The translations under genes were made by a program, and so were the position numbers. From Lutibacter sp. (GTDB lineage Bacteria > Bacteroidota > Bacteroidia > Flavobacteriales > Flavobacteriaceae): a stretch of DNA of 64,000 bases. The notes beneath the pieces are model-generated. The model did not search any database, was not told the origin of the DNA, and worked only from the letters and a program-made list of their open reading frames with translations. The stretch lies in NCBI GenBank assembly GCA_021647265.1, contig JAKIVA010000009.1, forward strand, positions 1 to 64,000. Reading direction: 5' to 3'. Below are positions 9,726 through 18,704 of the stretch, piece after piece (positions within the stretch are counted from its first letter, which is position 1; each line of letters starts with the position of its first letter).

Positions 9726-9781
9726 ATTTTATATTTAAATAAGTGGGCAAATATACTGTAAAAAAAGTGAAGGAAAGCCCA

Positions 9782-9815
9782 TAAAAAAAGAAACCTCACT
9801 CATAAATGAGTGAGG
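9782..9815 (-). terminator. intrinsic terminator of the muropeptide operon
   Basis: A perfect 10-base-pair hairpin with a two-base loop (CCTCACTCAT, AA, ATGAGTGAGG; 9794-9815) is followed on the minus strand by a T-rich tract (9782-9793). It lies about 130 bases after the stop of the GH3 gene and before the small membrane-protein gene, so it separates the muropeptide genes from the glycosyltransferase group. Confidence 0.8.
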
Positions 9816-9947
9816 AAAATTGCTATGAAAAAGATGGCAAGCTATGAAACTTACCACTGCAAATATACAAAAAAAAATAATTTAAAATACCATAATGTGT
9901 TAAAAATTACTTAAAATCATAATAAATAACATATTTTCAGTTTTTTG

Positions 9948-12869
9948 TTAATTATTTAAAATGGCTTCATAAATTAAGTCTTGTATTTTTGTTCGAATAT
10001 CTTGTTCTCCTAATTTGTTATTACTCATTGTTGGATATACTCTGTTAGATAAAAAAACATATAAAATACCATTATCAGGATCTACCCAAGTATAAGTACC
10101 TGTAAATCCACTATGGCCAAAACTATTTGAGGAAGCGTACTTGCTACTTGCCTTTACTTCTGGATTCAGGCTTGGTTTGTCAAACCCAAGACCTCTTCTA
10201 ATACTGTCATTTGCATAATATCTATGATTAAATTTGTCTATAGTTTTAGAATCTAAATATCTTTTGCCGCCATAATATCCTTTTTGAAGGTACATTTGCA
10301 TTATTTTAGCTACATCATTTGAATTTGAAAAAAGACCTGCGTTTCCACTTACTCCGTTCATCATTGCTGCACCCATATCATGTACGTCTCCTTGTAAAAC
10401 TTGATGCCTGTAATAATCATCAACTTCAGTTGGAGCTATCTCAACTTTTTTGAATTTTTCAAGTGGATTATATCCAAGAGTTGTAGCGCCTAGTGGACTG
10501 TAAAAGTATTTATTGTTCACTACATTCATTTTAGCATGATAGGTGTCTTCAATATATTTTTTAAATAAGTAAAAAACCAAACCACTATACTTATAACCTT
10601 CTAATTTTCTTTGAGGAGCTTCAGCAATTTTTTTATAAATAGAATCGGTGTATGAATTTTTTAGATATAAGTTTCGAGCGATTTTGATTGAAAATTCATT
10701 ACTTTTTTGTTTTCTATATAAATTAGGAAAAGGAATTTTAGTAATACTATCAACGGTCTCTAAGTAATATGGAATCCAGGCTTTAATTTTAGCAACGTGC
10801 GATAATGCTTCTTTTAAGGTAATTGTATCTTTATTTGAACCTTTCAAATAAGGTAGTATTTCACCCAGTGTTGAATTTAATTTAATTAAACCTTTTTCTT
10901 CACTTTTCATAATCATAGGCAAACCACCTAAAATTTTGGTAACTGAAGCTAAATCGTATAAATCTGTCAACTTAACTTTTTGTTTTTTATCATACGTTTG
11001 GTAACCAAAACTTTTGTGATAGATTACTTTTCCGTAGCGAGCAACCAATACTTGTCCTCCAGGTGCCATTAAAGAATCCACAACAATAGTGGTTACAGAA
11101 TCTATTCTTTGAAGTAATTTACTGCTCATATCAACTTCTTCTGGAATTGTATAAGATAGTCTCATTAAATTTGGAGTAGAAAGTCCAGTTCCTTCAGGGA
11201 AAATATTTTTAATTGAAACAGGTAATTTGCCTTTTGCTTCCAAAGCACCAAAAATTATCTCAGCTGAAATTTCCTGAGATTCTTTACTGTTCTGGTATGA
11301 TACTATAATGGCATCAGTTGTTTTAATAGAAGAAGTTATGTTTAAAAGGGTATAAGGACTTGCAAAAATGTCTAAAATTACATGGTGGTTTTTAGCTATA
11401 TCTTCTAGCCATGTTATCTCTTTTTCAGTCATCTTATAGCTTTTCCAAGGACTTTCATTAGATTTATGATAACCAATGATAACGGTATTATACGATTTTA
11501 ATTTTTGAAGTAATCCCTCCAAATTTTCATCTGAAATAATATCAACTTGTGTATATTTTTTCAAGGTGTTTGTAAATGTGAGGTTCTCTGAATCTCCTAA
11601 TTTTACATAGGCTATTTTATTGTTAGATAATTTTTTTATGGGTAGAATACCATTGTTGTTTTTAACAACAGTTATCGCTTCTTTCATTAAAGATCTGTAC
11701 AATAATTTATCTTTTACTGTTATAATATCTTCGTTAATATTTTGTTCTTTTATAGGCGAAAAGTTCTGTAATCCAGCCCAATATTTTGCTTTTAAAATTT
11801 TTCTAACGGATTCATCTAAGCGTTTTTCAGTAAATAATTTCTTTTTAAGTGCTGCTTTTATTTTTTTTACAGCAGCTTTTACATCTTCTGGAATTAATAG
11901 TATATCATTTCCTGCCAAAAATGCAGCTAAATCTATATCGCCAGGTTTTGCATAATTTGCAGCACCCTTCATATTCAAAGCATCAGTAAAAATTAAACCC
12001 TTAAAGCCCATTTTTTCTTTTAAAAGTTCTGTAATAACTTTATGAGATATTGAAGTAGGAACTCCAGGTGTTGGTTCAAGCGATGGTACATTTAAATGCG
12101 CTACCATTACACTTGCCAGTTTGGTTTTAAATAGTTGTTTGTATGGAAATAACTCAATAGAATCTAATCTTTCCAACGTAAAATCTAAATAAGGAAGTGT
12201 TTTATGAGAATCTGTTGAAGTGTCACCGTGACCGGGAAAATGTTTTGCATTTGCCAATACACCAACACTTTGCATTCCTCTAATAAAAGCAGCAGCCTTT
12301 TTAGTAACATTGTATTTGTTTTCTCCAAAGGAGCGATTTCCAATTATTGGATTTTTCGGATTTGTATTAATATCTACAACTGGAGCAAAGTTTACATTAA
12401 TTCCTATTCTTTTGCAGTGAAGTCCAACTTGTTTTCCAAACTCTTCAATTAATTCATTGTCTTGAATTGCTCCTAAAGTCATATTCCAAGGATAACGAAA
12501 AGAGTTTTTTAATCTCATATTTAAACCCCATTCACCGTCAATGGCAATAAGTAAAGGAATTTTAGATTTTTTTTGATATAGATTCGTTAATTTAACCTCT
12601 TTTTCAGGAGTTCCTTGCATAAAAATTAATCCTCCAACATGATATTTTTTTATCATTCTTTTTATGTAGGCTGTGTGCTTTTTATCTTTGTTAGAATAAG
12701 CTTGAATCATAAAAAGTTGACCTATTTTTTCATTCAAGGTTAGGTTATTCATTATATTTTCAACCCACTTTTCTTGCTTGTTAATATCAGTACTAAGTAA
12801 CGGGTCAATTTGTTGTCCATAATTTGTTGCAAATGTTAATATGATACTTATAATTAGTAATTTTTTCAT
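9948..12869 (-). CDS. exported GH3 beta-N-acetylglucosaminidase (NagZ-like) fused to serine hydrolase
   Basis: A 973-residue two-part enzyme with a signal peptide (residues 1-19), so periplasmic or surface located. Residues about 35-370 are a GH3 barrel with the NagZ signature KHFPGHGDTSTDSH (209-222; the D220/H222 dyad replaces the usual acid/base) and nucleophile D296 in FTDALNM. About 390-580 resembles the GH3 second domain. Residues about 590-973 are a class-C beta-lactamase-like serine hydrolase with S642-V-T-K645, Y761-S-G and H919-S-G. In Bacillus subtilis the separate NagZ and the beta-lactamase-fold amidase AmiE act in sequence on muropeptides; this fusion may join both steps (inference). 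Its ATG overlaps the epimerase stop (ATGA, 12866-12869). It is the last gene before the terminator. Confidence 0.85.
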   Translation of the reverse strand: MKKLLIISIILTFATNYGQQIDPLLSTDINKQEKWVENIMNNLTLNEKIGQLFMIQAYSNKDKKHTAYIKRMIKKYHVGGLIFMQGTPEKEVKLTNLYQKKSKIPLLIAIDGEWGLNMRLKNSFRYPWNMTLGAIQDNELIEEFGKQVGLHCKRIGINVNFAPVVDINTNPKNPIIGNRSFGENKYNVTKKAAAFIRGMQSVGVLANAKHFPGHGDTSTDSHKTLPYLDFTLERLDSIELFPYKQLFKTKLASVMVAHLNVPSLEPTPGVPTSISHKVITELLKEKMGFKGLIFTDALNMKGAANYAKPGDIDLAAFLAGNDILLIPEDVKAAVKKIKAALKKKLFTEKRLDESVRKILKAKYWAGLQNFSPIKEQNINEDIITVKDKLLYRSLMKEAITVVKNNNGILPIKKLSNNKIAYVKLGDSENLTFTNTLKKYTQVDIISDENLEGLLQKLKSYNTVIIGYHKSNESPWKSYKMTEKEITWLEDIAKNHHVILDIFASPYTLLNITSSIKTTDAIIVSYQNSKESQEISAEIIFGALEAKGKLPVSIKNIFPEGTGLSTPNLMRLSYTIPEEVDMSSKLLQRIDSVTTIVVDSLMAPGGQVLVARYGKVIYHKSFGYQTYDKKQKVKLTDLYDLASVTKILGGLPMIMKSEEKGLIKLNSTLGEILPYLKGSNKDTITLKEALSHVAKIKAWIPYYLETVDSITKIPFPNLYRKQKSNEFSIKIARNLYLKNSYTDSIYKKIAEAPQRKLEGYKYSGLVFYLFKKYIEDTYHAKMNVVNNKYFYSPLGATTLGYNPLEKFKKVEIAPTEVDDYYRHQVLQGDVHDMGAAMMNGVSGNAGLFSNSNDVAKIMQMYLQKGYYGGKRYLDSKTIDKFNHRYYANDSIRRGLGFDKPSLNPEVKASSKYASSNSFGHSGFTGTYTWVDPDNGILYVFLSNRVYPTMSNNKLGEQDIRTKIQDLIYEAILNN

Positions 12870-13894
12870 TGTGTAAAACTTTTAGTTTTTAAAATTGCTC
12901 CAGTTCCATTTAAGTCCGAAAATACAATATTTCCATTTTTTAACTTTACTCCAGAAGCTATATCTGTTTTTAATAATAATGCACCGTCCATATCAACATA
13001 ATCTAACATAGGGGTTAAATGTGCAATCGCTGAAATTCCTATCGAAGATTCTGTCATACAACCAACCATTGTTTTTAAGCCTAAAGATTTTGCTTTGGTT
13101 ATCATTCTTTTTGCAGGTGTTAAACCACCACATTTCATTAATTTAACGTTTACACCATGAAAATGATTGTAACATTTTTCAATATCACTTTCTACAATAC
13201 AACTTTCATCTGCAATAACTGGTAAATAAGAATGATTAAATACTTTTTTAGCACCTTTCCAGTCATTTGCAGGAAGTGGTTGCTCAATAAATTCTACACC
13301 TAATTTTTTTAATGCAACCGAGTTATTTATGGTTTCAGTAGCATTCCAACCACAATTTGCATCAATTCTAAAAATAGCATTAGAGTGTTTTCTTAATTCT
13401 GTTACTATTTTTAAATCGTCTTTTGTACCTAGCTTAATTTTATAGATAGGCCAAGGCATTTCTTTCATTTTGATAATCATATTCTCTACGGTATCAATGC
13501 CTATAGTAAAATTAGATTGTATGGTTTTTTTAGGTTCAAGATTCCAATATTCAAATAGTTTTACACCTTTTTTACGTGTATATAAATCAGTATATGCTTC
13601 ATCTAGTGCACATAATAAAAACATATTACTACTAAAAAAAGGAAGTAAATAATCCCAAAATTCTTCTGGAGTTTTTTCAGAAGTAATTTCAATAATTTTG
13701 CGTTTCGAAATAAGTTCTTCTTCAAATTGTTCTACAAAGGTGTTGTAATACGGATTTGCAGTTGCTTCACCAAAACCCGAAAATTCATTATCCTGAAGTT
13801 CAACAATAATTGAAGGAATTTCAGTTCTGGTACCTCTTGAAATTGTAAAAGGATGTTTTAATTGTAACTTAAATGTTCTTATTATTAATTTCAT
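12866..13894 (-). CDS. L-Ala-D/L-Glu dipeptide epimerase (enolase superfamily)
   Basis: A 342-residue cytoplasmic enzyme that interconverts L-Ala-D-Glu and L-Ala-L-Glu, making murein peptide available for general catabolism. The capping domain is N-terminal. The barrel carries the catalytic KIK pair K152/K154, metal ligands D178 (DANCGW), E204 (EQPLP) and D229 (ADES), and a second-side lysine in the KLMKCGG loop (251-257). These are the dipeptide epimerase signatures. No signal peptide is present. The start overlaps the stop of the dehydrogenase gene (ATGA, 13891-13894) and its stop overlaps the GH3 start the same way, so all three are translationally coupled. Related dipeptide specificities are possible. 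Confidence 0.88.
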   Translation of the reverse strand: MKLIIRTFKLQLKHPFTISRGTRTEIPSIIVELQDNEFSGFGEATANPYYNTFVEQFEEELISKRKIIEITSEKTPEEFWDYLLPFFSSNMFLLCALDEAYTDLYTRKKGVKLFEYWNLEPKKTIQSNFTIGIDTVENMIIKMKEMPWPIYKIKLGTKDDLKIVTELRKHSNAIFRIDANCGWNATETINNSVALKKLGVEFIEQPLPANDWKGAKKVFNHSYLPVIADESCIVESDIEKCYNHFHGVNVKLMKCGGLTPAKRMITKAKSLGLKTMVGCMTESSIGISAIAHLTPMLDYVDMDGALLLKTDIASGVKLKNGNIVFSDLNGTGAILKTKSFTQ

Positions 13895-16806
13895 TTTAAT
13901 GCCTCTTTTAATAATGTAACAGGGTGTTTAGAAATTCTTTTAGTACCATCTTTAATTTGATGTCTACAACTAGTACCTGAAGCTGCAATAATTGTATTGG
14001 CTTCAGTATTTCTTATTTTTGGGAATAAGGTGTCTTCACCAACTTGCATGCTAATTTTATAGTGTTCTTTTTCATATCCAAAAGAACCTGCCATTCCACA
14101 ACATCCAGAATTTAGGATGGTTACCTTATAATTTTTTGGAATTGAAAGCATTTGAAATGTAGGTTCGGTGCCACTCAATGATTTTTGCTGACAGTGACCA
14201 TGAATTTTTAATGTTTTATTTTCTGTTGTAAAACTATCTGTAGTAATATTGTTTTTTGCAAACTCTTGTTTAATAAATTCTTCAATAGTAAAGGTGTTTT
14301 TTGCAATTTTTTTTGCTCCATTCTTATCATTAGCCAGTCTAATATATTCATCTCTGAAAGTTAAAATTGCTGAAGGTTCGATGCCAATTAAAGGAGTTTC
14401 TTTAGTGATTTTATCTTTAAAAAAATCAACATTGAAATTGGCTTTTTCTTTAGCCTTGTCTAAAATTCCTTTTGATATAAAACTTCGTCCACTTTCTTCG
14501 TGTTGAGTTATTATTACTCTGTACCCTAATGTTGTTAATAATTCAATGGTATCTATTCCTATATTTGCATCGTAATAATTAGTGAATTCATCAATAAAAA
14601 GATAAATTTCCCCAAATTTAACAGGTTGTTTTAATAACCTGTTTTTGTGTTTTTTATACCATTTAAAAACAGTCGTTTTTGCTAATTTAGGAATGCTTCT
14701 TTCAGTTGCAATTCCCATTATTTTTTTAGTAAGTTTTGTGTTTAGTACCAAATTAGTAAAAGTAGGAGTGAGGCTACCCAATTTATTCCATTTTACATTG
14801 TTGGCAAACATACTAGTTCTAAACGGAACACCATTTTCTTTGTAATATTGATGTAAAAATTCGGCTTTTAAAGCTGCAATATCTACATTACTTGGGCATT
14901 CACTTGCACAGGCTTTACAGCTTAAACACAAATCAAAAATATCGTATAATTCTTTGTGATTGAATTTGTTTTCTTGGGTTGAATTTGTCAAGAATTCTCG
15001 TAAGGCATTTGCTCGTGCCCGTGTAGTGTCTTTTTCATTTTTGGTAGCTCTGTAGCTAGGACACATAGTACCTCCAGCTTCAGGAAGTTTTCTACAATCA
15101 CCTGATCCATTACATTTTTCGGTTGCTCTTAAAATACCTAAACTGTCCGAAAAATCTTGAATAGTTTCAATTTTAGGTTCAATTCTATCAATTTCATAAC
15201 GTAAATTTTTATCCATTGGATACGGATCGACAATTTTACCTCTGTTAAATATGTTTTTAGGATCAAAAGTGTGTTTAATACGCTTTAAAAGTTCATAGTT
15301 TTTTATTCCAATCATTTGAGGAATAAATTCAGCTCTTACAATTCCATCACCATGTTCACCACTAAATGAACCTCCGTATTTTTTAACGAGTTTAGCTGTT
15401 TTTGACGTTATTTCTCTAAATAAAACAACATCTTCTTTCTTTTTTAAATTTAGTATAGGGCGTAAATGAATTTCACCGGCACCAGCATGCGCATAATACA
15501 CTGCTTCTTGTCCATATTCTTCCATCATTTGGGTGAATTCTGAAATATAATTTGGTAAATCGTTTACTTCTACAGCAGTATCTTCAATACAAGCAACTGC
15601 TTTGTTGTCACCAATAATATTTCCCAACAAGCCTAAACCTGCTTTGCGTAAATTTAAAGCTTTATTGATGTCGTTATTTACTAATTTAGGATAGGTATAG
15701 CCTACATTATTTTCTTTTAAGTCTGAAATTAATTCATCGGCAAATTTGTTGGATTTTTCGTTAGAATTTGTACAGATTTCAAGCATTAATATAGCTTTTG
15801 GATCACCTTCTACAAAAAACCTGTTTTTCAATTGTTCTCTATTATTTTTTGTACAGTCTAAAATGGTTTTATCCATTAATTCACAAGTATACAAGTTGTG
15901 TTTCATAGCAGTTACAACAGCTTTCATACTTTCTTGAATACTATTAAAATGAGCCGCAACCATAATATTTTTTGAAGGAGGCAATGTGTCTAACTGTAAT
16001 GTTATTTCAGTTGTAAAAGCCAAAGTTCCTTCACTACCTGTTAATAATTTTCCAATATTTATGGTAGTATTTTCACCTCCAAAAAGTTTAAATTTCAATA
16101 ATTCATCTACAGGGTAGCCATTATTTCTACGGTGAATACTTTTTTTAGGAAACTCTTTTGTAATTTCTTGCTGAGTTTCTTTGTTAGATAGTTCGTTAAA
16201 TATGGATTTGTAAATAGTATTTTCTAACGTTTGTCCTGTTTTTTTTTGATTGAATTCTGAAATACTTACTTCGTTAAATACGACTTCAGAGCCATCACTT
16301 AAAATAGTTTTTAATTCAATTATTTTATCACGTGTTACACCGTATTTTATAGAAGTGGTTCCTGATGAATTGTTTCCAACCATGCCACCAATCATACATC
16401 TGTTACTTGTTGAGGTGTTTGGTCCAAAAAATAATCCGTATGGTTTTAAGTAATTGTTAAGTTCATCTCTAATAATTCCGGGTTGTACGGTAACCGTTTT
16501 TTTATATTCATCAAAGGCTAAAATTTTGGTAAAATGTTTTGAAATATCAACTATTAAACCATCTCCAACACATTGACCTGCTAATGATGTGCCCGCAGCT
16601 CTTGGGATAAGTGTTATGCCATTTTGAGTTGCAAACTGAATGAGTATTTTTATATCTTGTTTGTTTTTTGGATAGGCTACACCTAAAGGAATTTTCCGAT
16701 ATACTGAAGCATCTGTAGCATAAATACTTTTGTGTAAATTATCAAAGTGAATTTCACCTGATAATAAATTTTCGAGTTCACTTAAATTTATTATTTTTAA
16801 AGACAT
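13891..16806 (-). CDS. FAD- and Fe-S-binding D-2-hydroxyacid (probable D-lactate) dehydrogenase
   Basis: A large, about 971-residue fusion. The N-terminal FAD-binding_4 domain has PRAAGTSLAGQCVG (about 69-82) and MIGGMVGNNSSG (about 138-149). A FAD-oxidase C-terminal domain follows (YAHAGAGEIHLRP, SFSGEHGDGI). Next come two 4Fe-4S segments (GDCRKLPEAGGTMCPSY; CLSCKACASECPSNVD) and a CCG-type cysteine domain (SGCCGMAGSFGY). The architecture matches YdiJ and the Dld-II D-lactate dehydrogenase type, which pass electrons to the respiratory chain. It sits between anmK and the epimerase; MurQ releases D-lactate, so D-lactate is the likely substrate (inference), with D-2-hydroxyglutarate the alternative. 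A GTG at 16809 precedes the ATG at 16806, which I prefer. Confidence 0.85.
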   Translation of the reverse strand: MSLKIINLSELENLLSGEIHFDNLHKSIYATDASVYRKIPLGVAYPKNKQDIKILIQFATQNGITLIPRAAGTSLAGQCVGDGLIVDISKHFTKILAFDEYKKTVTVQPGIIRDELNNYLKPYGLFFGPNTSTSNRCMIGGMVGNNSSGTTSIKYGVTRDKIIELKTILSDGSEVVFNEVSISEFNQKKTGQTLENTIYKSIFNELSNKETQQEITKEFPKKSIHRRNNGYPVDELLKFKLFGGENTTINIGKLLTGSEGTLAFTTEITLQLDTLPPSKNIMVAAHFNSIQESMKAVVTAMKHNLYTCELMDKTILDCTKNNREQLKNRFFVEGDPKAILMLEICTNSNEKSNKFADELISDLKENNVGYTYPKLVNNDINKALNLRKAGLGLLGNIIGDNKAVACIEDTAVEVNDLPNYISEFTQMMEEYGQEAVYYAHAGAGEIHLRPILNLKKKEDVVLFREITSKTAKLVKKYGGSFSGEHGDGIVRAEFIPQMIGIKNYELLKRIKHTFDPKNIFNRGKIVDPYPMDKNLRYEIDRIEPKIETIQDFSDSLGILRATEKCNGSGDCRKLPEAGGTMCPSYRATKNEKDTTRARANALREFLTNSTQENKFNHKELYDIFDLCLSCKACASECPSNVDIAALKAEFLHQYYKENGVPFRTSMFANNVKWNKLGSLTPTFTNLVLNTKLTKKIMGIATERSIPKLAKTTVFKWYKKHKNRLLKQPVKFGEIYLFIDEFTNYYDANIGIDTIELLTTLGYRVIITQHEESGRSFISKGILDKAKEKANFNVDFFKDKITKETPLIGIEPSAILTFRDEYIRLANDKNGAKKIAKNTFTIEEFIKQEFAKNNITTDSFTTENKTLKIHGHCQQKSLSGTEPTFQMLSIPKNYKVTILNSGCCGMAGSFGYEKEHYKISMQVGEDTLFPKIRNTEANTIIAASGTSCRHQIKDGTKRISKHPVTLLKEALK

Positions 16807-16816
16807 CACACTTTAA

Positions 16817-17881
16817 TTATGGATTGAAAACAATACCGCTACAATGATTTTTATTAGCTCCTGTAACACTTTTTAGGCAATTAATTTGTTCTTCATCTTT
16901 TAAAAATCCAAGTAAGGCAAAAACTAAAGCCTCTTTGTAATTGATAATAGTATCTTCAGGAATTATCAATTGAGTTTTTGTGTATGATTGAATGCGATTA
17001 ATAAGAAACGTATTATAAGCTCCACCTCCAGCAACCAATACCGTCTTTTTAGAATTTGAATCAATTTTTTTAGCAATTTGCACAGCTACGTGCTCCACAA
17101 AAGTTCTTAAAATATCACGGATTTCAAGGTTGTATTTATCAATCATTGGGAAAATAGTTTCCACAATAAATTCATAACCTAACGATTTAGGTTTTGTATC
17201 GTTATAAAAAGGTAAGACATTTAGCTCATTTAATAAACTTTCATCAATATTTCCTGTTGAAGCAATAATCCCTTTGTCATCGTATTCAACATCTAATTGA
17301 GAAACATAATGATTTAAAACAATGTTAACAGGACAAATATCAAAAGCAATTCGTTGTCCATTTTCATTAAATGAAATATTAACAAACCCTCCTAAATTTA
17401 AGCAATAATCGTATTCGGAAAACAATAACTCATCACCTATTGGTACTAAAGGAGCACCTTGCCCACCAAGAGCGATATCTTGCACTCTAAAATCACAAAT
17501 GGTTTTTACAGCAGTGATAGCAGTAATTTGTGGTCCATTTCCAATTTGGAGTGTATAATTTTTTTCGGGATTATGAAAAATCGTATGTCCGTGAGAAGCA
17601 ATAAAATCTACGTTTGTAATTTTATTTTCGGTTACAAAATTTAAAATAATATTTCCTAAATGAATTCCGTAATCAGCGTCTAGTTTTGTAAGAGCTTCTC
17701 CCGATAAATGAAACCCTTCTTTTAAAATAGTTTTCCACTGGGTACTATAGCTAACAGTTGTAGAATATAGTATTTCAAAGGTGTAGTTGTTAGTATAGCC
17801 AATTTTTATATACGCAATATCAATACCGTCTAATGAGGTACCGCTCATAACACCAATTATATATTTGGTAGTGTTTTTCAT
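16817..17881 (-). CDS. anmK: anhydro-N-acetylmuramic acid kinase
   Basis: AnmK hydrolyses the 1,6-anhydro ring of anhydro-MurNAc and phosphorylates it with ATP, giving MurNAc-6-phosphate in the cytoplasm. The N-terminal IIGVMSGTSLDGIDIAY is the family nucleotide-binding signature. Other landmarks are SHGHTIFH, LGGQGAPLVPIGD, LNLGGFVNIS, the FDICPVNIVLN segment and AGGGAYN. An upstream ATG at 17896 would overlap murQ by 14 bases; the ATG at 17881 (MKNTTKYIIG) lies two bases past the murQ stop and matches the usual start. Being next to murQ, it supplies that enzyme's substrate. Its presence implies that anhydro-sugars from lytic transglycosylases are the main input. Confidence 0.93.
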   Translation of the reverse strand: MKNTTKYIIGVMSGTSLDGIDIAYIKIGYTNNYTFEILYSTTVSYSTQWKTILKEGFHLSGEALTKLDADYGIHLGNIILNFVTENKITNVDFIASHGHTIFHNPEKNYTLQIGNGPQITAITAVKTICDFRVQDIALGGQGAPLVPIGDELLFSEYDYCLNLGGFVNISFNENGQRIAFDICPVNIVLNHYVSQLDVEYDDKGIIASTGNIDESLLNELNVLPFYNDTKPKSLGYEFIVETIFPMIDKYNLEIRDILRTFVEHVAVQIAKKIDSNSKKTVLVAGGGAYNTFLINRIQSYTKTQLIIPEDTIINYKEALVFALLGFLKDEEQINCLKSVTGANKNHCSGIVFNP

Positions 17882-17882
17882 A

Positions 17883-18704
17883 TCATAAAAATTCACTTTT
17901 GTAAAGGTCTAATACATTTTTTACGCTTTTATGCTTTTCAAGAAGCATTGAAGCTAAATCTTCATCAATTAGCAACTCATCCATTAGCATTAGTACTCCG
18001 CGATTTACTAATTTTGTATTAGATAGTTGCATATGAACCATTTTGTTATCTTTTACTCTTCCTAACTTAATCATTACAGAAGTAGAAATCATATTTAATA
18101 CTAGCTTTTGTGCTGTGCCCGCCTTCATTCTTGTACTCCCAGTAACAAATTCAGGTCCAACAACTATTTCAATTGGGAATTCAGCAACAAGAGAAAGCGG
18201 ACTGTTTTTGTTGCAAGTAATACATCCTGTAATGATATTGTGCTCTTTTGCTTTTTGAAGTCCTCCAATTACATAAGGAGTTGTTCCTGAAGCAGCAATT
18301 CCAACCAAAACATCTTTATTGGTAATGTTATATTTCTGTAAATCTTTCCAAGCAAGAGTTGTATCATCTTCAGCATTTTCAACAGCTTTTCTAAGGGCAA
18401 TGTCACCTCCAGCAATAAGGCCTATAACCCAATCGTCTGAAACGCCGTAAGTTGGAGGGCATTCAGATGCGTCTAAAACTCCAAGTCGTCCACTTGTGCC
18501 AGCTCCAATATAAAAAAGTCTTCCTCCATCCTTCATTTTATCATAAATAATATTTACCAATTTTTCAATTGAGGGAATTACTTTTTCAATGGCAAGGGGT
18601 ACAGTTTTATCTTCAGCATTTATATTTGAGAGTAACTCAAATGTGTCCATTTTTTCAAGATTATTGTAATTAGATGATTGTTCAGTTGTGGGCTTATTCT
18701 TCAT
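17883..18704 (-). CDS. murQ: N-acetylmuramic acid 6-phosphate etherase
   Basis: MurQ cleaves the lactyl ether of MurNAc-6-phosphate, yielding GlcNAc-6-phosphate and D-lactate. It is a SIS-fold protein with YIGAGTSGRLGVLDASECPPT (66-85) and the two catalytic glutamates E81 and E112, spaced 31 residues apart as in the E. coli enzyme (83 and 114). SGTTPYV and TGSTRMKAGTAQK complete the sugar-phosphate site. At 273 residues it is somewhat shorter than the roughly 300-residue norm, missing part of the C-terminal helical tail, but the active site is intact. It overlaps the transporter gene upstream by 11 bases and abuts anmK downstream. Confidence 0.95.
   Translation of the reverse strand: MKNKPTTEQSSNYNNLEKMDTFELLSNINAEDKTVPLAIEKVIPSIEKLVNIIYDKMKDGGRLFYIGAGTSGRLGVLDASECPPTYGVSDDWVIGLIAGGDIALRKAVENAEDDTTLAWKDLQKYNITNKDVLVGIAASGTTPYVIGGLQKAKEHNIITGCITCNKNSPLSLVAEFPIEIVVGPEFVTGSTRMKAGTAQKLVLNMISTSVMIKLGRVKDNKMVHMQLSNTKLVNRGVLMLMDELLIDEDLASMLLEKHKSVKNVLDLYKSEFL

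Noticed and set aside
17882..17896. AnmK start at 17896
   Set aside because: It adds MNFYD and a 14-base overlap with murQ; the ATG at 17881 fits the family start better, though not decisively.
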